DNA of 64,000 bases from Crossaster papposus (taxonomy: Eukaryota; Echinodermata; Asteroidea; Velatida; Solasteridae). Shown here piece by piece: positions 35,020 to 44,734 of this stretch. The stretch is from the NCBI GenBank assembly GCA_037893245.1, contig JBAIAA010000238.1, positions 496,001 through 560,000 on the forward strand, in the 5' to 3' direction. Under the pieces are notes generated by a model. The model was not told the origin of the DNA and did not search any database. It saw nothing but the letters and a program-made list of their open reading frames with translations. Both the position numbers and the translations under genes were made by a program. Each line of letters starts with the position of its first letter. Within the stretch, counting starts at the first letter, position 1.

Positions 35020-35802
35020 TATATCGGAATTTAGTACGAAAATTTGGGACTCTCAATACTGTGTATGAGAATCCCAAAACAATAAAGTATTGAAAACAGA
35101 GAGAACATGAAAAAAGTGGGTGACCATACCTAAAGCATTACGCGAAAAGCAATATGGCAAGCAAAAACATGCATAAAAACATAATACAGACATGTCCGAC
35201 CTGATCATAGACACCAACTTACTGTAGGTGACTGGTTGGAGTTTCGGTTAATACCGTGCCGTACTTCGTGGAGATTTCTGCTCGCAAATTTCTTCCAATC
35301 TGTAGTGATGAAAATAAGTGTAATGGTGCAGCGTCATAGCCCAACATATTAAACCAAACCAATTGTACATTTTGTGATAAAAACAAGACGGCCATTTTTC
35401 AAAATGACCGCCACAAAACACGAGCGACATTAAAGCTAAATAAATAATACTCCCAGGTGCCATTAATAGTTTTGAATAATATTGTTTCATACTTTACTTT
35501 CCACTTTGTTTTTTCCTTCCTTTTCCCAGGTTATACTCCTTAGGATTTGTACACGTTTTTTCTAACAATACAAGGCACTTTGGCACTTTGGTAAAACTGA
35601 TTGAGTTAAGACTTGGCACACACGTAAACCTCCATCTGCCGATAGTCCCCTAAAACTGTTGGTCACGGTATCACGTGACGTCTCATTAAAGGTTTAATAT
35701 TGAAACTTGGTATGCAGGTATGTCGGAATTAATACAAACTGAGGTGACACCATGATGGCGTCATCGTGTGAGTTATTATATTATGATATTTTTTTAATTT
35801 TG

Positions 35803-35836
<34 letters not shown>

Positions 35837-36160
35837 TTTTGGGGGGGGTTGTACCTTTAAGCCATAATCTCATCAACAGAATATACTAAATTTTAAATAA
35901 TTCTTTTTGTAAAAGGTTTTATAGGTGAAAGGCATATGCACACAGGTTTGAAAAATGCCACCATGACGTCATCAAAAACTGCATTTGTAAAAACACATAC
36001 TGACGGATAAAGGTCAACATTTGACATGCCTCCCAATCTATAAATGTTTGGTGTGCAATTAACTACATGTGCCGATGTTGGTGCTTTTATCACAAAATGC
36101 CGCTGAACTATAAAGCAAACACTAATAGTATATGTATGTGTGCAGTTCAGTCAGCATCCT
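35020..36160. repeat. Dispersed repeat X, copy B
   Basis: Collinear with 4442-5700, with local deletions. It contains a TTA microsatellite (35804-35835) and a G-run at 35840-35848. The end (36120-36160) passes into the start of repeat Y. No gene. Confidence 0.7.
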
Positions 36161-36382
36161 ATTTATCTTATTTTCCCACCACTACGAGTGATATCATCTG
36201 GGAAAACCCTTCACATTTTTAATTGGTTGTTGTTTACGTTCCTCTTGTATGCACCTTCACACATTTCTGGGTAGCGTACCTTTCGAATTGTATGCAGCGC
36301 ATGAGCCGCCCCATTGATGCCGTCGCTGTCGACGTCGCCCCGGCAGTCGCCCCTGATTCTGTTTTTGTGTACAGAAGTCCTT

Positions 36383-36599
36383 CACTCTCAAAACATGTAT
36401 TACCATTTTGTTTGTTAAAAAAAGATTGTTAAAAATGTTAACCAACAATGTGTAAATTTGTTCAATTTGACCAATGTTGGGTATATATTTTACCCAACAA
36501 TAGGCAAATGTTTTTTACAATTCTGTTAACCAACTGTGTCGTTTACCTACCAACAGTTGGTAAAAATGAGTACATCTACCAAATGTTGGTTAAATGTGG
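36383..36599. mobile_element. MITE 1 left part (GTTGGTAAACA words), split by nested insertions
   Basis: The left end CACTCTCAAAACATGTATTA is matched in inverse at the right part, 43100-43275. Both halves are rich in TTGGTTAAC, ACCCAACA and GTTGGTAAA words. Similarity between the halves runs about 220 bp as an imperfect inverted repeat. The element was opened by the insertion of 36600-43099. Confidence 0.8.
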
Positions 36600-36899
36600 T
36601 TAAAGGAATCATATACGTTTGGTAATTACTCCAAAAATGTATGGCAAAAAAAACTTACTTTGTAACATGCACTGCAACTGTTGATAGTATTAAAACTTCG
36701 AAGTAAAGTGGTTGTAGAGAAAGAGAACATTTTTCATCCCAAAAAATGTAATATGAGAAACGTCACTGTAACGTTTCTCAGATTGTGTATTCCAATGCAG
36801 ATTATTTTTCCTGCGTGGAGATTTTCGCCGAAAAAAAAAAAGCTACCACTTTTGGACATGAAATTTTCACAGGTTGGTCTTATGGTATATAATCTACAA
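36600..36899. mobile_element. MITE 2 left part (TTAAAGG..CGTTTGG ends), split by the DIRS element
   Basis: TTAAAGGAATCATATACGTT at 36600 is the inverse of the right end ACGTGTACGATCCCTTTAA at 43080-43098. TTAA at both ends looks like the target. A third end of this family occurs at 29617-29640. The interior 36620-36899 is unique and ends directly at the C-run of the DIRS element. Confidence 0.7.
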
Positions 36900-36957
36900 C
36901 CCCCCCCCCCCCCCCCCCCCCCCCCCACAGTAGTGTGGTAGGGGTCTACGAACGAAT

Positions 36958-37095
36958 ACTTACCTGTAGAGCCACTACATATACATAGTCCTAGCCGGCA
37001 GGCGTCAACGCTAAGATTTTTCTCACAATAGCGCCCTCTGTTGACCCTCCCACAGTGTCCCGCGGTATGAGCGCCATGTTGGCATCCTCTTTTCT
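36958..37095. repeat. DIRS 3' inverted terminal repeat
   Basis: This 138-bp stretch is the reverse complement of 42885-43023 with about three mismatches. Outside it, 36900-36957 is present only at this end: a 27-nt C-run, then CACAGTAGTGTGGTAGGGGT. The ICR copies that outer segment. Confidence 0.95.
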
Positions 37096-37151
37096 CGTGC
37101 GTGCTAAAGCACAACCACAAGATCGAGAATAAGTGGGGAGGCGGGGGGAGC

Positions 37152-37258
37152 TCTACAGGTAAGTATTCGTTCGTAGACCCCTACCACACTACTGTGGGGG
37201 GGGGGGGGGGGGGTAGTCTACGTCACTCTACTTACCTGTAGAGCCACTACATATGCAT
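37152..37258. repeat. DIRS internal complementary region (ICR)
   Basis: Two adjoining parts. 37152-37213 is complementary to the outer 3' end 36900-36973, including the homopolymer. 37214-37258 is complementary to the outer 5' end 42995-43038. Together they are the complement of the two element ends joined head to tail. In the known DIRS-1 model this region templates completion of the ends and circle formation. Confidence 0.92.
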
Positions 37259-37736
37259 GATATGGCACCGTAGACCGGTGGTGGGTATGCGAGATGCTAC
37301 TGTGAATAAGGGTCCTGAACTGCACGGTCGCAATAAGACGTGCTAACTAAAGCGGTTCCAAACTCCGTTTCAGAGGTTGTATGTGCAACCTCCGAAAGAA
37401 GTCCTACAACCAGTAGGCTTAGTCTAGAGTAAATAAGTATCAAGACAAAATGTATCTTATCAACCACAAGTAGAACCCTTGGAAACAAACGGGCTGGAGC
37501 ATCGAAAGAAGGATGCGGAAAACCCAAAATTCGTCAGCCCGAGGACATAGAGATCATCAGCACGGATGATATGTATAGACCGTCCCGAGGAAAAAAGTCA
37601 CTGGGGCAAGTGATAAATAGGTAGATATACACGTGAATCGTTAAAGCGAGCACATGTGAATAAACCATATCACTAATCTGTTAATCTGAGGAAGAGCAAT
37701 GTCGTACTCACCGAAAAACGAGGAGAGGCGAAGCGA

Positions 37737-39383
37737 CTAATGACGCCGAGATGAGGCTGCAGCAGCCTTCAGGACGGTTCTGCCAGCAATGCCCTCAGAT
37801 TGTAAGACATCCTTCAGGTAACATTCCGTGAAGGTGCTAGCAGATTTCCATGAAGCAGCCTTGACGATGTCTGCGATGGGAACGCCCTTGAAGAAGGCCC
37901 ACGAGGTTGATGTTGATCTTACATCGTGAGCCCGGACAGAAGACCCAGGTTCGTTCGGCCAATCAGAGAGGGCCGAACGGATAGCCGTCACAAGCCATCG
38001 AGAGATGGTGTCACGGGACGCTGGTCGGTAAGGTGGGACCGTAGTAATGAACAATTGCTTGAGGTCACCCCTACACGGTCGAGTTCGTTCGACGTACCAT
38101 TTGAGAGCCCGGACCGGGCACCAAAGCTTGTCGGACGAGATCGATGAGAAAGACTTAATGTCTGGAACAAAGATATCAGGCGGGAGGAAAGAAGCGGACT
38201 GATTCTTTGAGAGGAAACCCGTCCTAGGAATCAGACGGACACCGGCAGGTTCCCAACGGATGTGCCCTGGCTCTAATGAAAGAGAATGTAGCTCACTACG
38301 GCGCCTGGAGGTAGCAACTGCTAACAGAAAGGCAACCTTAAGCGATAGCTGTAATAACGAGGCATTGGCCAGGGGCTCGAATGGTGCTCTAGACAAGACC
38401 GAGAGCACCTGGAATAGGTCCCAGGAAGGGACGAGTTTACGTGTCGGGGGGCGATCAACGAACATGCCCCGAACAAGATGACCCAATGCCTGGTTGTCAG
38501 AGATCGAGGAACCGTCCGGGAAACCTTTATGGATCGCCGAGATGGCTGAACGATAATTCTTGATTGTGGCCGTAGATAGGCCACTCTCAAATAGGTACAA
38601 AAGGAAGTCACCCACTGTTTCTACAGAAGAATCGGTGGGACAGTGAGAGTGACGCCGGCACCATTTATAAAAATGACGTAGTCTGCTGTTATATACGGAT
38701 CGGGTTGATGGCCTGCGACTGTGTGCCGCAACGACTGCAGCCCGATCTGAAAGGCCCGCTGAGCGGAGGGATCGTTGGATAACATCCAGCACGTCAGGTG
38801 AAGACCTTCCGGCGCCGGATGAAGAAGACCCGACTGGGGCTGAAACAGGATGTCCGGACGCCGTGGAAGAATCACGGGTCTGAACACGAGGAGCCTGATT
38901 AGCCTGGCAAACCACGGTTGGCGAGGCCAAAACGGGGCCACTAGAAGGATCTTGCAATTCTCCTGTTCGATCTTGGACAAGACCCGGGCGATGAGGGATA
39001 GGGGCGGGAAGGCGTAAGCGAACAGCCCGTCCCAATGAATTGCTAGAGCGTCTGTCCGCCAGGCGTTGGGGTCGGGAAACCTCGAGCAATAAACCGGCAG
39101 TTGATTGTTGAGGGACGTCGCAAAAAGATCGACGTGAGGCCGGTCGATCAGAGTGAAGATCGACCGAACCACCGGAGGGAGCAGAGACCATTCCGTCGGA
39201 ATGATGTGACCCCGGGACAAGGCGTCGGCGGTGCCATTCTCCACGCCCGGGAGATGGGTCGCTGACAGGACAATCTTGTGTCGCATGCACCAATGAAGGA
39301 GTTCCCGGGTCAGTGCGCAAAGGCGAGCTGACCTGGTGCCCCCTTGGCGATTTATGTACGCTACCACAGTCATGTTGTCGCAA
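37737..39383 (-). CDS. DIRS tyrosine recombinase (YR), 548-aa open frame
   Basis: This ORF overlaps the 3' part of RT/RNase H in another frame over 38621-39383, typical of DIRS elements. The overlapped N-terminal part is probably not all translated. The recombinase begins near residue 200: the core-binding part has TRSVYNSRLRHFYKWCRR and STATIKNYRSAISAIH. The catalytic part has ATSRRRSELHSL (first Arg), AHDVRSTSTSWAF (HxxR) and STFTECYLKDV (Tyr nucleophile). The R-H-R-Y set is intact. Its role is to integrate the circular cDNA by strand exchange in the nucleus. It stops close to the ICR. Confidence 0.92.
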   Translation of the reverse strand: MRQHDCGSVHKSPRGHQVSSPLRTDPGTPSLVHATQDCPVSDPSPGRGEWHRRRLVPGSHHSDGMVSAPSGGSVDLHSDRPASRRSFCDVPQQSTAGLLLEVSRPQRLADRRSSNSLGRAVRLRLPAPIPHRPGLVQDRTGELQDPSSGPVLASPTVVCQANQAPRVQTRDSSTASGHPVSAPVGSSSSGAGRSSPDVLDVIQRSLRSAGLSDRAAVVAAHSRRPSTRSVYNSRLRHFYKWCRRHSHCPTDSSVETVGDFLLYLFESGLSTATIKNYRSAISAIHKGFPDGSSISDNQALGHLVRGMFVDRPPTRKLVPSWDLFQVLSVLSRAPFEPLANASLLQLSLKVAFLLAVATSRRRSELHSLSLEPGHIRWEPAGVRLIPRTGFLSKNQSASFLPPDIFVPDIKSFSSISSDKLWCPVRALKWYVERTRPCRGDLKQLFITTVPPYRPASRDTISRWLVTAIRSALSDWPNEPGSSVRAHDVRSTSTSWAFFKGVPIADIVKAASWKSASTFTECYLKDVLQSEGIAGRTVLKAAAASSRRH

Positions 39384-40817
39384 CGAACGCGAACTGCCCG
39401 ACCGGAGATCGAGGGTAGGAAGTGTTCCAGAGCCCTGGACACCGCAATCAATTCCAGAGTGTTGATGTGGAATGTGCGGTGTTCGGCATCCCAGAGCCTC
39501 GCTACTTGATAGGGGGGCAACGTAGCCCCCCAGCCCGACAGTGAAGCGTCGGTCGTGACGACGACCGATGGTCGAGGCTGACTGAATCTGCGTCCTCGCT
39601 TAAGGTTGGTGGGAACTGTCCACCAACGAAGGTGAGGGACTAACCATAGTGAAGTCGGTACCATATGGTCGATATGGTGTCGACTGGGTTGATAGAACGT
39701 GAGGAGGTGGAGCTGAATCGGGCGCATTCGAAGCCTGCAAAAGTCCACCAAGTCTATCATACTGGCCATAAGACCCAGCAATTTCAGCCACGCACGTGCT
39801 GGGGCCAGTGGAACAGACAGAAAAAGACTGACACACTGGAGCAGGTTGGCCACACGCTCGTCCGTCGGGCGGAGATCTAGTCTCGCGCCCAGAAAAGTTG
39901 GAGACTGTGATGGAAGAGGATGAGACTTGGCTGAGTTTATGATGAACCCCAAGCTCTCCGTCAGATCCCAGGTCTCGCGGATCGCGTTGGCCGTGATTTC
40001 GTGAGATCGGCCGAAAAACGATCCAGTCGTCGAGGTACTGAAATATCACTAGACCGCGTTTGCGAAGCGCCGCGCCGATTTCTCTTACCACCCGCGTAAA
40101 CACGCGTGGGGAAGTTGAAAGCCCGAAGGGGAGCGTCATGAATTGGTACAAGACGCTTTTGTACATGAAACGGAGAAACCTGTAATGATCGGGATGAATG
40201 GGCACGTGGAGGTAGGCGTCCTTTAGGTCGAGGCTCGCTGCCCACGTCAGGGAATCGATGGACTCGAAGATGGACTTGAGTGTTTCCATTCGGAACCGAC
40301 GCGGTTTGATAAACTTGTTGAGGGGCTTCAAGTTTAGAATTGGGCGCCAGGTGTCGGATCCCTTTTTCGGGACGAGGAAAAAGGTTGACATGAAACCCGA
40401 TGGCGTGGTTCCGTACGGGACCACGCGTAGCGCACGCTTGGAAAGAAGAGACTTGATCTCTTCCTCCAGAGCGCGACGTTTCGCCAGCTCTGATGGAACT
40501 CGAGTCTGGCGGACGAATGTGTCCGACGGAGGGGGACTCGTAAACTCCAACACGTAACCGTGTCTGATGGTTTCGAGTACCCATCGATCGGACGAAACTT
40601 GAGCCCAGGACCCTACGAAATATTGGAGGCGGCCGCCCACGGGTCCGTCGGAGGGGGGCCGCCTCGGCGCGATCGCGTCATTTACGCCAGCCCCCGGAGA
40701 AACGGGGGGCCGGTGCATGGGTGCCGCGCGATCCTTGTTGGGTCTGGCGACCAACGGCAGACTGGGGGCGAGTAAAACGCGAACCCATCTGGTTGCCACC
40801 TCGACCCTGGTAGCCAC
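38621..40817 (-). CDS. DIRS reverse transcriptase / RNase H / methyltransferase-like ORF, one frameshift
   Basis: Two overlapping frames (40817-39600 and 39952-38621) form one protein once a single 1-nt shift near 40012-40017 is allowed for. RT blocks: FLVPKKGSDTWRPILNLK, AASLDLKDAYLHVPIHP, FMTLPFGLSTSPRVFTRV and YLDDWIVF (40022-40038). The shift comes right after the YLDD block, then GFIINSAKSH and FLGARLDL follow. RNase H: VVVTTDASLSGWGA, NTLELIAVSRALE, RVRCDNMTVVAYIN and NGTADALSRG, the D-E-D-D set. Next, VDLFATSLNNQLPVYCSRFP and ILLVAPFWPRQPW correspond to the methyltransferase-like region reported after RNase H in DIRS1-type elements. It synthesises element cDNA. The shift is either real decay or a sequencing error. 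Confidence 0.92.
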
Positions 40818-42786
40818 CTCGACCCCGCGGGCCGCCCCGAACTGACTTCAGGGGCTGACGGCGCGGGATGCGGAAAACCGTTGTAGGCTTGGGCCTTTGG
40901 GCAAATTTGGCGGGCGGACCGTCTGGCTTCTTCAGATTAATCTTATCGGTAGCCTCGATCCGCTTTGCTTCGGCTTCCATTGATTCTTGAAATTTCCCGG
41001 CGAAGAGGTCATTACCCCAAAGGGGTAGGGTCTCAAGGCGTTTGCGAGCGCCCTCCGATGGAAGGAAGAGCGCGTCTAAAACGTTAGCCCGACGGGAAGA
41101 AGTCGCTAGAGTCGAGATCCGAGTGAACTGCTCGAGAACTGTGCGTAAACCAAAATCAAGGCAATGGAAAGCCGCCGCCAACAAATCCGTAGGTATGGAG
41201 GAATCCTCCTCACAGCCGGAGACAAGGTACTCCGTGAGAAGGAGGAGGAATGAAGATGTCCGCGATCCGAAGCGAGAGGCTGTATCTAATTTTCTTAAGA
41301 TATCCTCTAGCTTGTTTCGAGATCGATCCGAAAAAGGGGATTTTGATGTCGAAGAACCGCCATCCGCTGCCAGTTTGTCTCTGGCAGAGTCCGGCAAGGC
41401 AGGCGGACTAAAGAATTTTCCAAAGTCCGCCGGAGGGAAACGATAGTAAGCCAACGCACGCTTACGATAGGGTTTCCAAGTGGGTTCCCCCGCTATAGCA
41501 TTGAAGCGTTCCACGCACACCTGATCCAGTGGTAACTCCAAAAAAATTGGAGTATGGCGGGACTCCGATGAGCCCGTCCGGCGCTTGAAAGATCTGCGTT
41601 CTACGGCGGCGGGCTCTTCAGGCTGCGGGAGCTTCAAGACGCGAACCATGTCGCGTTGGACGAGGCGCAACTCAGTCTCGGAGATAGAAAGACATTGAAG
41701 CTGAGCCCATTCGTCCTCGTCCTCGGCCGAATCCCCGGAATGGGACGGGCGAGTCAAACACGGGGAGCGGGCCGGGTCATCACGCAGATCGGTAGCGTGG
41801 GCCGGACCCGACGGAGCGAGAGTAGTTTCCCCCGGTTCCGGCAGTAAGGTCATCGAAGGATGGATGCTTATAGCCGGAGGGGAGGATGGGGCGCGACTCA
41901 CTGTATGCGGGATGTCGTGGCCGTCCTGTGCTCCACCAGCCCGTTCCCCGAGACCGGGTGGGGCTGGCTGTCGATGAGCCGAGGCAATAGCTGACAGCGA
42001 GGCACTGATAGACTGAAAGGCCTGCATGAAGTCAGCCGAAGAGACGGCGTCGTGGGGACGATGCCGTTTGTCCTGGTGTGAGCCCTCCGAAGAAGAGCTC
42101 GATGTCTGTCGGCTCTTCTTTGATTTCTTCTTGGGTCCGGCCCGGGACAATTTCAGAGAAGTTCCCGGGGACGACTGAAGAACCGGTAGGGCTGGTACGC
42201 CCGAATAGGGCCCAAAATCCGACCCGAAGGACGGAGCGAGAGACAGCTGTCCCGCTTGTGCTCGAGTAGTACAGTGAGATTCTGTTAGCACTGTACTACC
42301 GGGCGATGAAGCGTGATCGGTCTGCTTCAGCAGGCCGTCACGCAGCCCCGTGGCCGGGGCCATAGGGCCGGGGAAGCCCGAGGGCCCGGTAACCACTGAA
42401 TCGGAACGGACATTGTCCGATAACAGTGGAGCCGTTGTCAGCTTCGGCTGACGGCCCTTCTTCGGGCCCGCACCGGCAAAGGAAGATTTTTTAGAAATAA
42501 CCTTGCCGGGGCGGGACCCTTTACGTTGGCTAGTCCCGGGTGTATTGGCCGGGGCCGGGGACTGGATAGTGTCCTCGGCCCGGTCAACGGGACGGGCAGC
42601 ACTCGGAGCCTCCTGCAGCTCCGAGTGCTGGCTGGGGGAGCCGTCACGGTGAGACGATTCAACGCCACCGGTACGATCCCCCGAGGAAACGGGCCGTCCC
42701 GGGGAAAAGAATTTTTCCCCGTTATGGACTGACTCGTTCCTCGCCAAACGTTTCTTCATAACCACTCCAAAAAACAAATTCCACAA
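40678..42786 (-). CDS. DIRS gag-like ORF1, 702 aa
   Basis: A long open frame at the 5' end of the element. The N-terminal half is Ser/Pro/Gly-rich and basic (KKKSKKSRQTSSSSSEG). The middle part is folded-looking (LPLDQVCVERFNAIAG, KLDTASRFGSRTSSFLLLL, LPLWGNDLFAGKFQESMEAE). The C-terminus is an RGG-rich nucleic-acid-binding tail (GRGGYQGRGGNQMGSRF). No CCHC knuckle is seen, as is usual for DIRS gag. A later in-frame Met (MKKRLARNE, about 42759) is an alternative start. It overlaps the RT ORF by 140 nt in another frame. Its role as RNA-packaging protein is inferred from position. Confidence 0.85.
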   Translation of the reverse strand: MWNLFFGVVMKKRLARNESVHNGEKFFSPGRPVSSGDRTGGVESSHRDGSPSQHSELQEAPSAARPVDRAEDTIQSPAPANTPGTSQRKGSRPGKVISKKSSFAGAGPKKGRQPKLTTAPLLSDNVRSDSVVTGPSGFPGPMAPATGLRDGLLKQTDHASSPGSTVLTESHCTTRAQAGQLSLAPSFGSDFGPYSGVPALPVLQSSPGTSLKLSRAGPKKKSKKSRQTSSSSSEGSHQDKRHRPHDAVSSADFMQAFQSISASLSAIASAHRQPAPPGLGERAGGAQDGHDIPHTVSRAPSSPPAISIHPSMTLLPEPGETTLAPSGPAHATDLRDDPARSPCLTRPSHSGDSAEDEDEWAQLQCLSISETELRLVQRDMVRVLKLPQPEEPAAVERRSFKRRTGSSESRHTPIFLELPLDQVCVERFNAIAGEPTWKPYRKRALAYYRFPPADFGKFFSPPALPDSARDKLAADGGSSTSKSPFSDRSRNKLEDILRKLDTASRFGSRTSSFLLLLTEYLVSGCEEDSSIPTDLLAAAFHCLDFGLRTVLEQFTRISTLATSSRRANVLDALFLPSEGARKRLETLPLWGNDLFAGKFQESMEAEAKRIEATDKINLKKPDGPPAKFAQRPKPTTVFRIPRRQPLKSVRGGPRGRGGYQGRGGNQMGSRFTRPQSAVGRQTQQGSRGTHAPAPRFSGGWRK

Positions 42787-42884
42787 TGAGATCGTACTCT
42801 ACAATAATCTTTTAATAATACACGAAAAAAACCTTAACGTCGACTCGTGAAGAAAACAGTACGTGTTGACTGCACGGCCGCTAA

Positions 42885-43023
42885 GAGAAAAGAGGATGCC
42901 AACATGGCGCTCATACCGCGGGGCACTGTGGGAGGGTCAACAGAGGGCGCTATTGTGAGAAAAATCTTAGCGTTGACGCCTGCCGGCTAGGACTATGCAT
43001 ATGTAGTGGCTCTACATGTAAGT
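42885..43023. repeat. DIRS 5' inverted terminal repeat
   Basis: The partner of 36958-37095. It contains GGATGCCAACATGGCGCTC and GGGTCAACAGAGGGCGC. The 15 bases outside it (43024-43038) occur only at this end and are mirrored in the ICR. CCAACATGGCGC could act as a YY1-like promoter site for the element. Confidence 0.95.
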
Positions 43024-43038
43024 AGAGTGACGTAGACT

Positions 43039-43099
43039 CTTATAGACTTGAAACAAACGTACGGTTCCAAAAACCAAACGTGTACGATCCCTTTAAACA
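43039..43099. mobile_element. MITE 2 right part
   Basis: CTTATAGACTTGAAACAAACG runs directly on from the DIRS 5' end, then ACCAAACGTGTACGATCCC and TTTAA, the inverse of 36600-36626. Confidence 0.65.
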
Positions 43100-43275
43100 T
43101 AACAAACATTGGGTAAAATGACAACTTTTTTAACCGTAGTTTACCAGGTGAACAACACAACAGTTAATGGTGAAAAAGAATTGTAAAGAAAATTGCCTAA
43201 CGTTGGGTGAAATTGTTGGTTAACATTTTACCCAACTTGTTTACCCAACAACATTTTAATACATGTTTTGAGAGT
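43100..43275. mobile_element. MITE 1 right part
   Basis: ATTGGGTAAAATGACA, TTGTTGGTTAACATTTTACC and finally TAATACATGTTTTGAGAGTG, the inverse of the left end at 36383. It completes the element opened by MITE 2. Confidence 0.8.
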
Positions 43276-43392
43276 GTTGGGCTAAGGGCGACGTCGGGGG
43301 CGACGGCGACGCCCAATTAGCGTCGCCGTCAACGTCAAAGCCGCCGCGTGAGTCAGAGGCGACGGCGATCTGTCGTCTTTGGAACAACATAG
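43276..43392. repeat. GC-rich CGACGTCG element, right part
   Basis: GGGCGACGTCGGGGGCGACG and GGCGACGGCGATCTGTCGTC, then TTTGGAACAACA. The same end (GTCGTCTTTGGAACACCA or its inverse) bounds 54430-54900 and 56150-56360. GATGCCGTCGCTGTCGACGT at 36314-36333, left of MITE 1, is plausibly the other half, so MITE 1 would have inserted into this element. Confidence 0.6.
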
Positions 43393-43815
43393 TAATTTGC
43401 AGTACACTTTAAAAACCAACGCAAATTATAATACATTGTGTCATAAAACTTAGGTTTCGGTATTCAGGAATTCTACATAAGAATATGTTACCTTCGTCGA
43501 TGGATTTCTCCTATTGCTAGCACCGAATGGTGAGCGGTTGCACTTTTTGTGCGCTAACTGTTGTGTTGTATTATGTTGTTCACATTCACAATGCTATGGA
43601 GGAACCGTGTGTAAATTGCTTATTATATGACCCTTTTTATAGGCATTAGCCTACATTATAGCTGTATAGCGCTGATACTAGGCTGGGAAATCCCTAGTCT
43701 AGCCCTTGACCCTTGTGTTATTTCTGCGCCCGCGCCTGCGCAGATTCGTTAACGCTGTCTCTTTTTCAAATCCCGGCGTCGTGTGCGTTCTGGTCTCGCG
43801 CATGCGTAGTTTACA
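43393..43815. other. No gene recognised
   Basis: AT-rich unique sequence. No repeat family or coding signal stands out. Confidence 0.4.
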
Positions 43816-43981
43816 AAATGCAGCTGGATCCATGTTCGCACTGGAGCCGGCGTTTGACAAACGTACATGATTTTGGATTCCCTCAAGGGTCTAGCACAAA
43901 ATGCAGCTGGATCCATGTTCGCACTGGAGCCGGCGTTTGACAAACGTACATGATTTTGGATTCCCTCAAGGGTTTAGCACA
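43816..43981 (+). repeat. 83-bp unit, two exact-type tandem copies
   Basis: CAAAATGCAGCTGGATCCATG through CCCTCAAGGGTYTAGCA occurs twice in direct succession (43816-43898, 43899-43981), with one C/T difference. It is a recent tandem duplication. An open frame through it is fortuitous. Confidence 0.9.
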
Positions 43982-44734
43982 AGTTGGCAAGCAATTGTTA
44001 ACTTTAACCTTAGTTTTCGACGATTCTCCCTCGCTTTTCCGAGGGATCCAATCAGCGACCGAGTTTGAGCCTCATCATGAATTATTCATTAGACACAAAT
44101 ACAAAGGATATGACTGTGTATACTGTACACAGGTGTACATGTATGTGATGGTGACTGTATGCGCGTATGCATAATCTTAAATGGGATATACATATTAATG
44201 ACATTATACGTAAAGCAAGTGGACGGTTATTTATGCTAACCACCCTCAGAAGATTTGGTCTCCCAATCAAAGACCTCATCACCATTTATGTTGGTTTCAT
44301 TCGACCATTGCTAGAATATGCTGTCCCTGTCTGGCACCCAGGTCTTACTATTAAAGATGGACTACAACAAAAACTCACACATTAAATTTATTATCGGACC
44401 TTGTTTATGTTGTGTTCAGGTAACACTTTATTGTTACGGTCATGTTTTTCTCTAAATAATTTTGTTGCAATTTGACCGACAAAATTAGACCTCGATTCTT
44501 CGATTTTGAAATTTCCCGCCCTGTACTGGTTCCCGGCAAAGATCCACTGAAAACCACAATGAAATCCACGATATAGTACCAGCGGACTTGTAAACCAGCG
44601 AAAAGTGATGACGTACTACCCATGAGCAACCGAGAGTAAACAAAAGACGCCATGTTATTCCGTGTGTATTATGTATGCGTTTTCATGCAGAGGCATGAAG
44701 TTTTTACGAATCTTTTTTTTTTATAGTGTATCAC

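Larger units (their letters stand above)
36900..43038 (-). mobile_element. DIRS-like tyrosine-recombinase retrotransposon, near-complete (6.1 kb)
   Basis: Read on the minus strand the order is 5' ITR, gag-like ORF (42786-40678), RT/RNase H (40817-38621), overlapping tyrosine recombinase (39383-37737), internal complementary region, 3' ITR. There is no integrase or aspartic protease and no target-site duplication, as expected for DIRS elements, which integrate circular DNA by YR recombination. The coding part is clearly more GC-rich than the flanks. One frameshift lies just after the RT YLDD box; otherwise all three ORFs are open. The 98%-similar ITRs and open frames point to a recent insertion, into MITE 2. 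Confidence 0.95.

Noticed and set aside
37926..42732. Plus-strand frames across the DIRS element
   Set aside because: Antisense shadows of the GC-rich gag, RT and YR ORFs.
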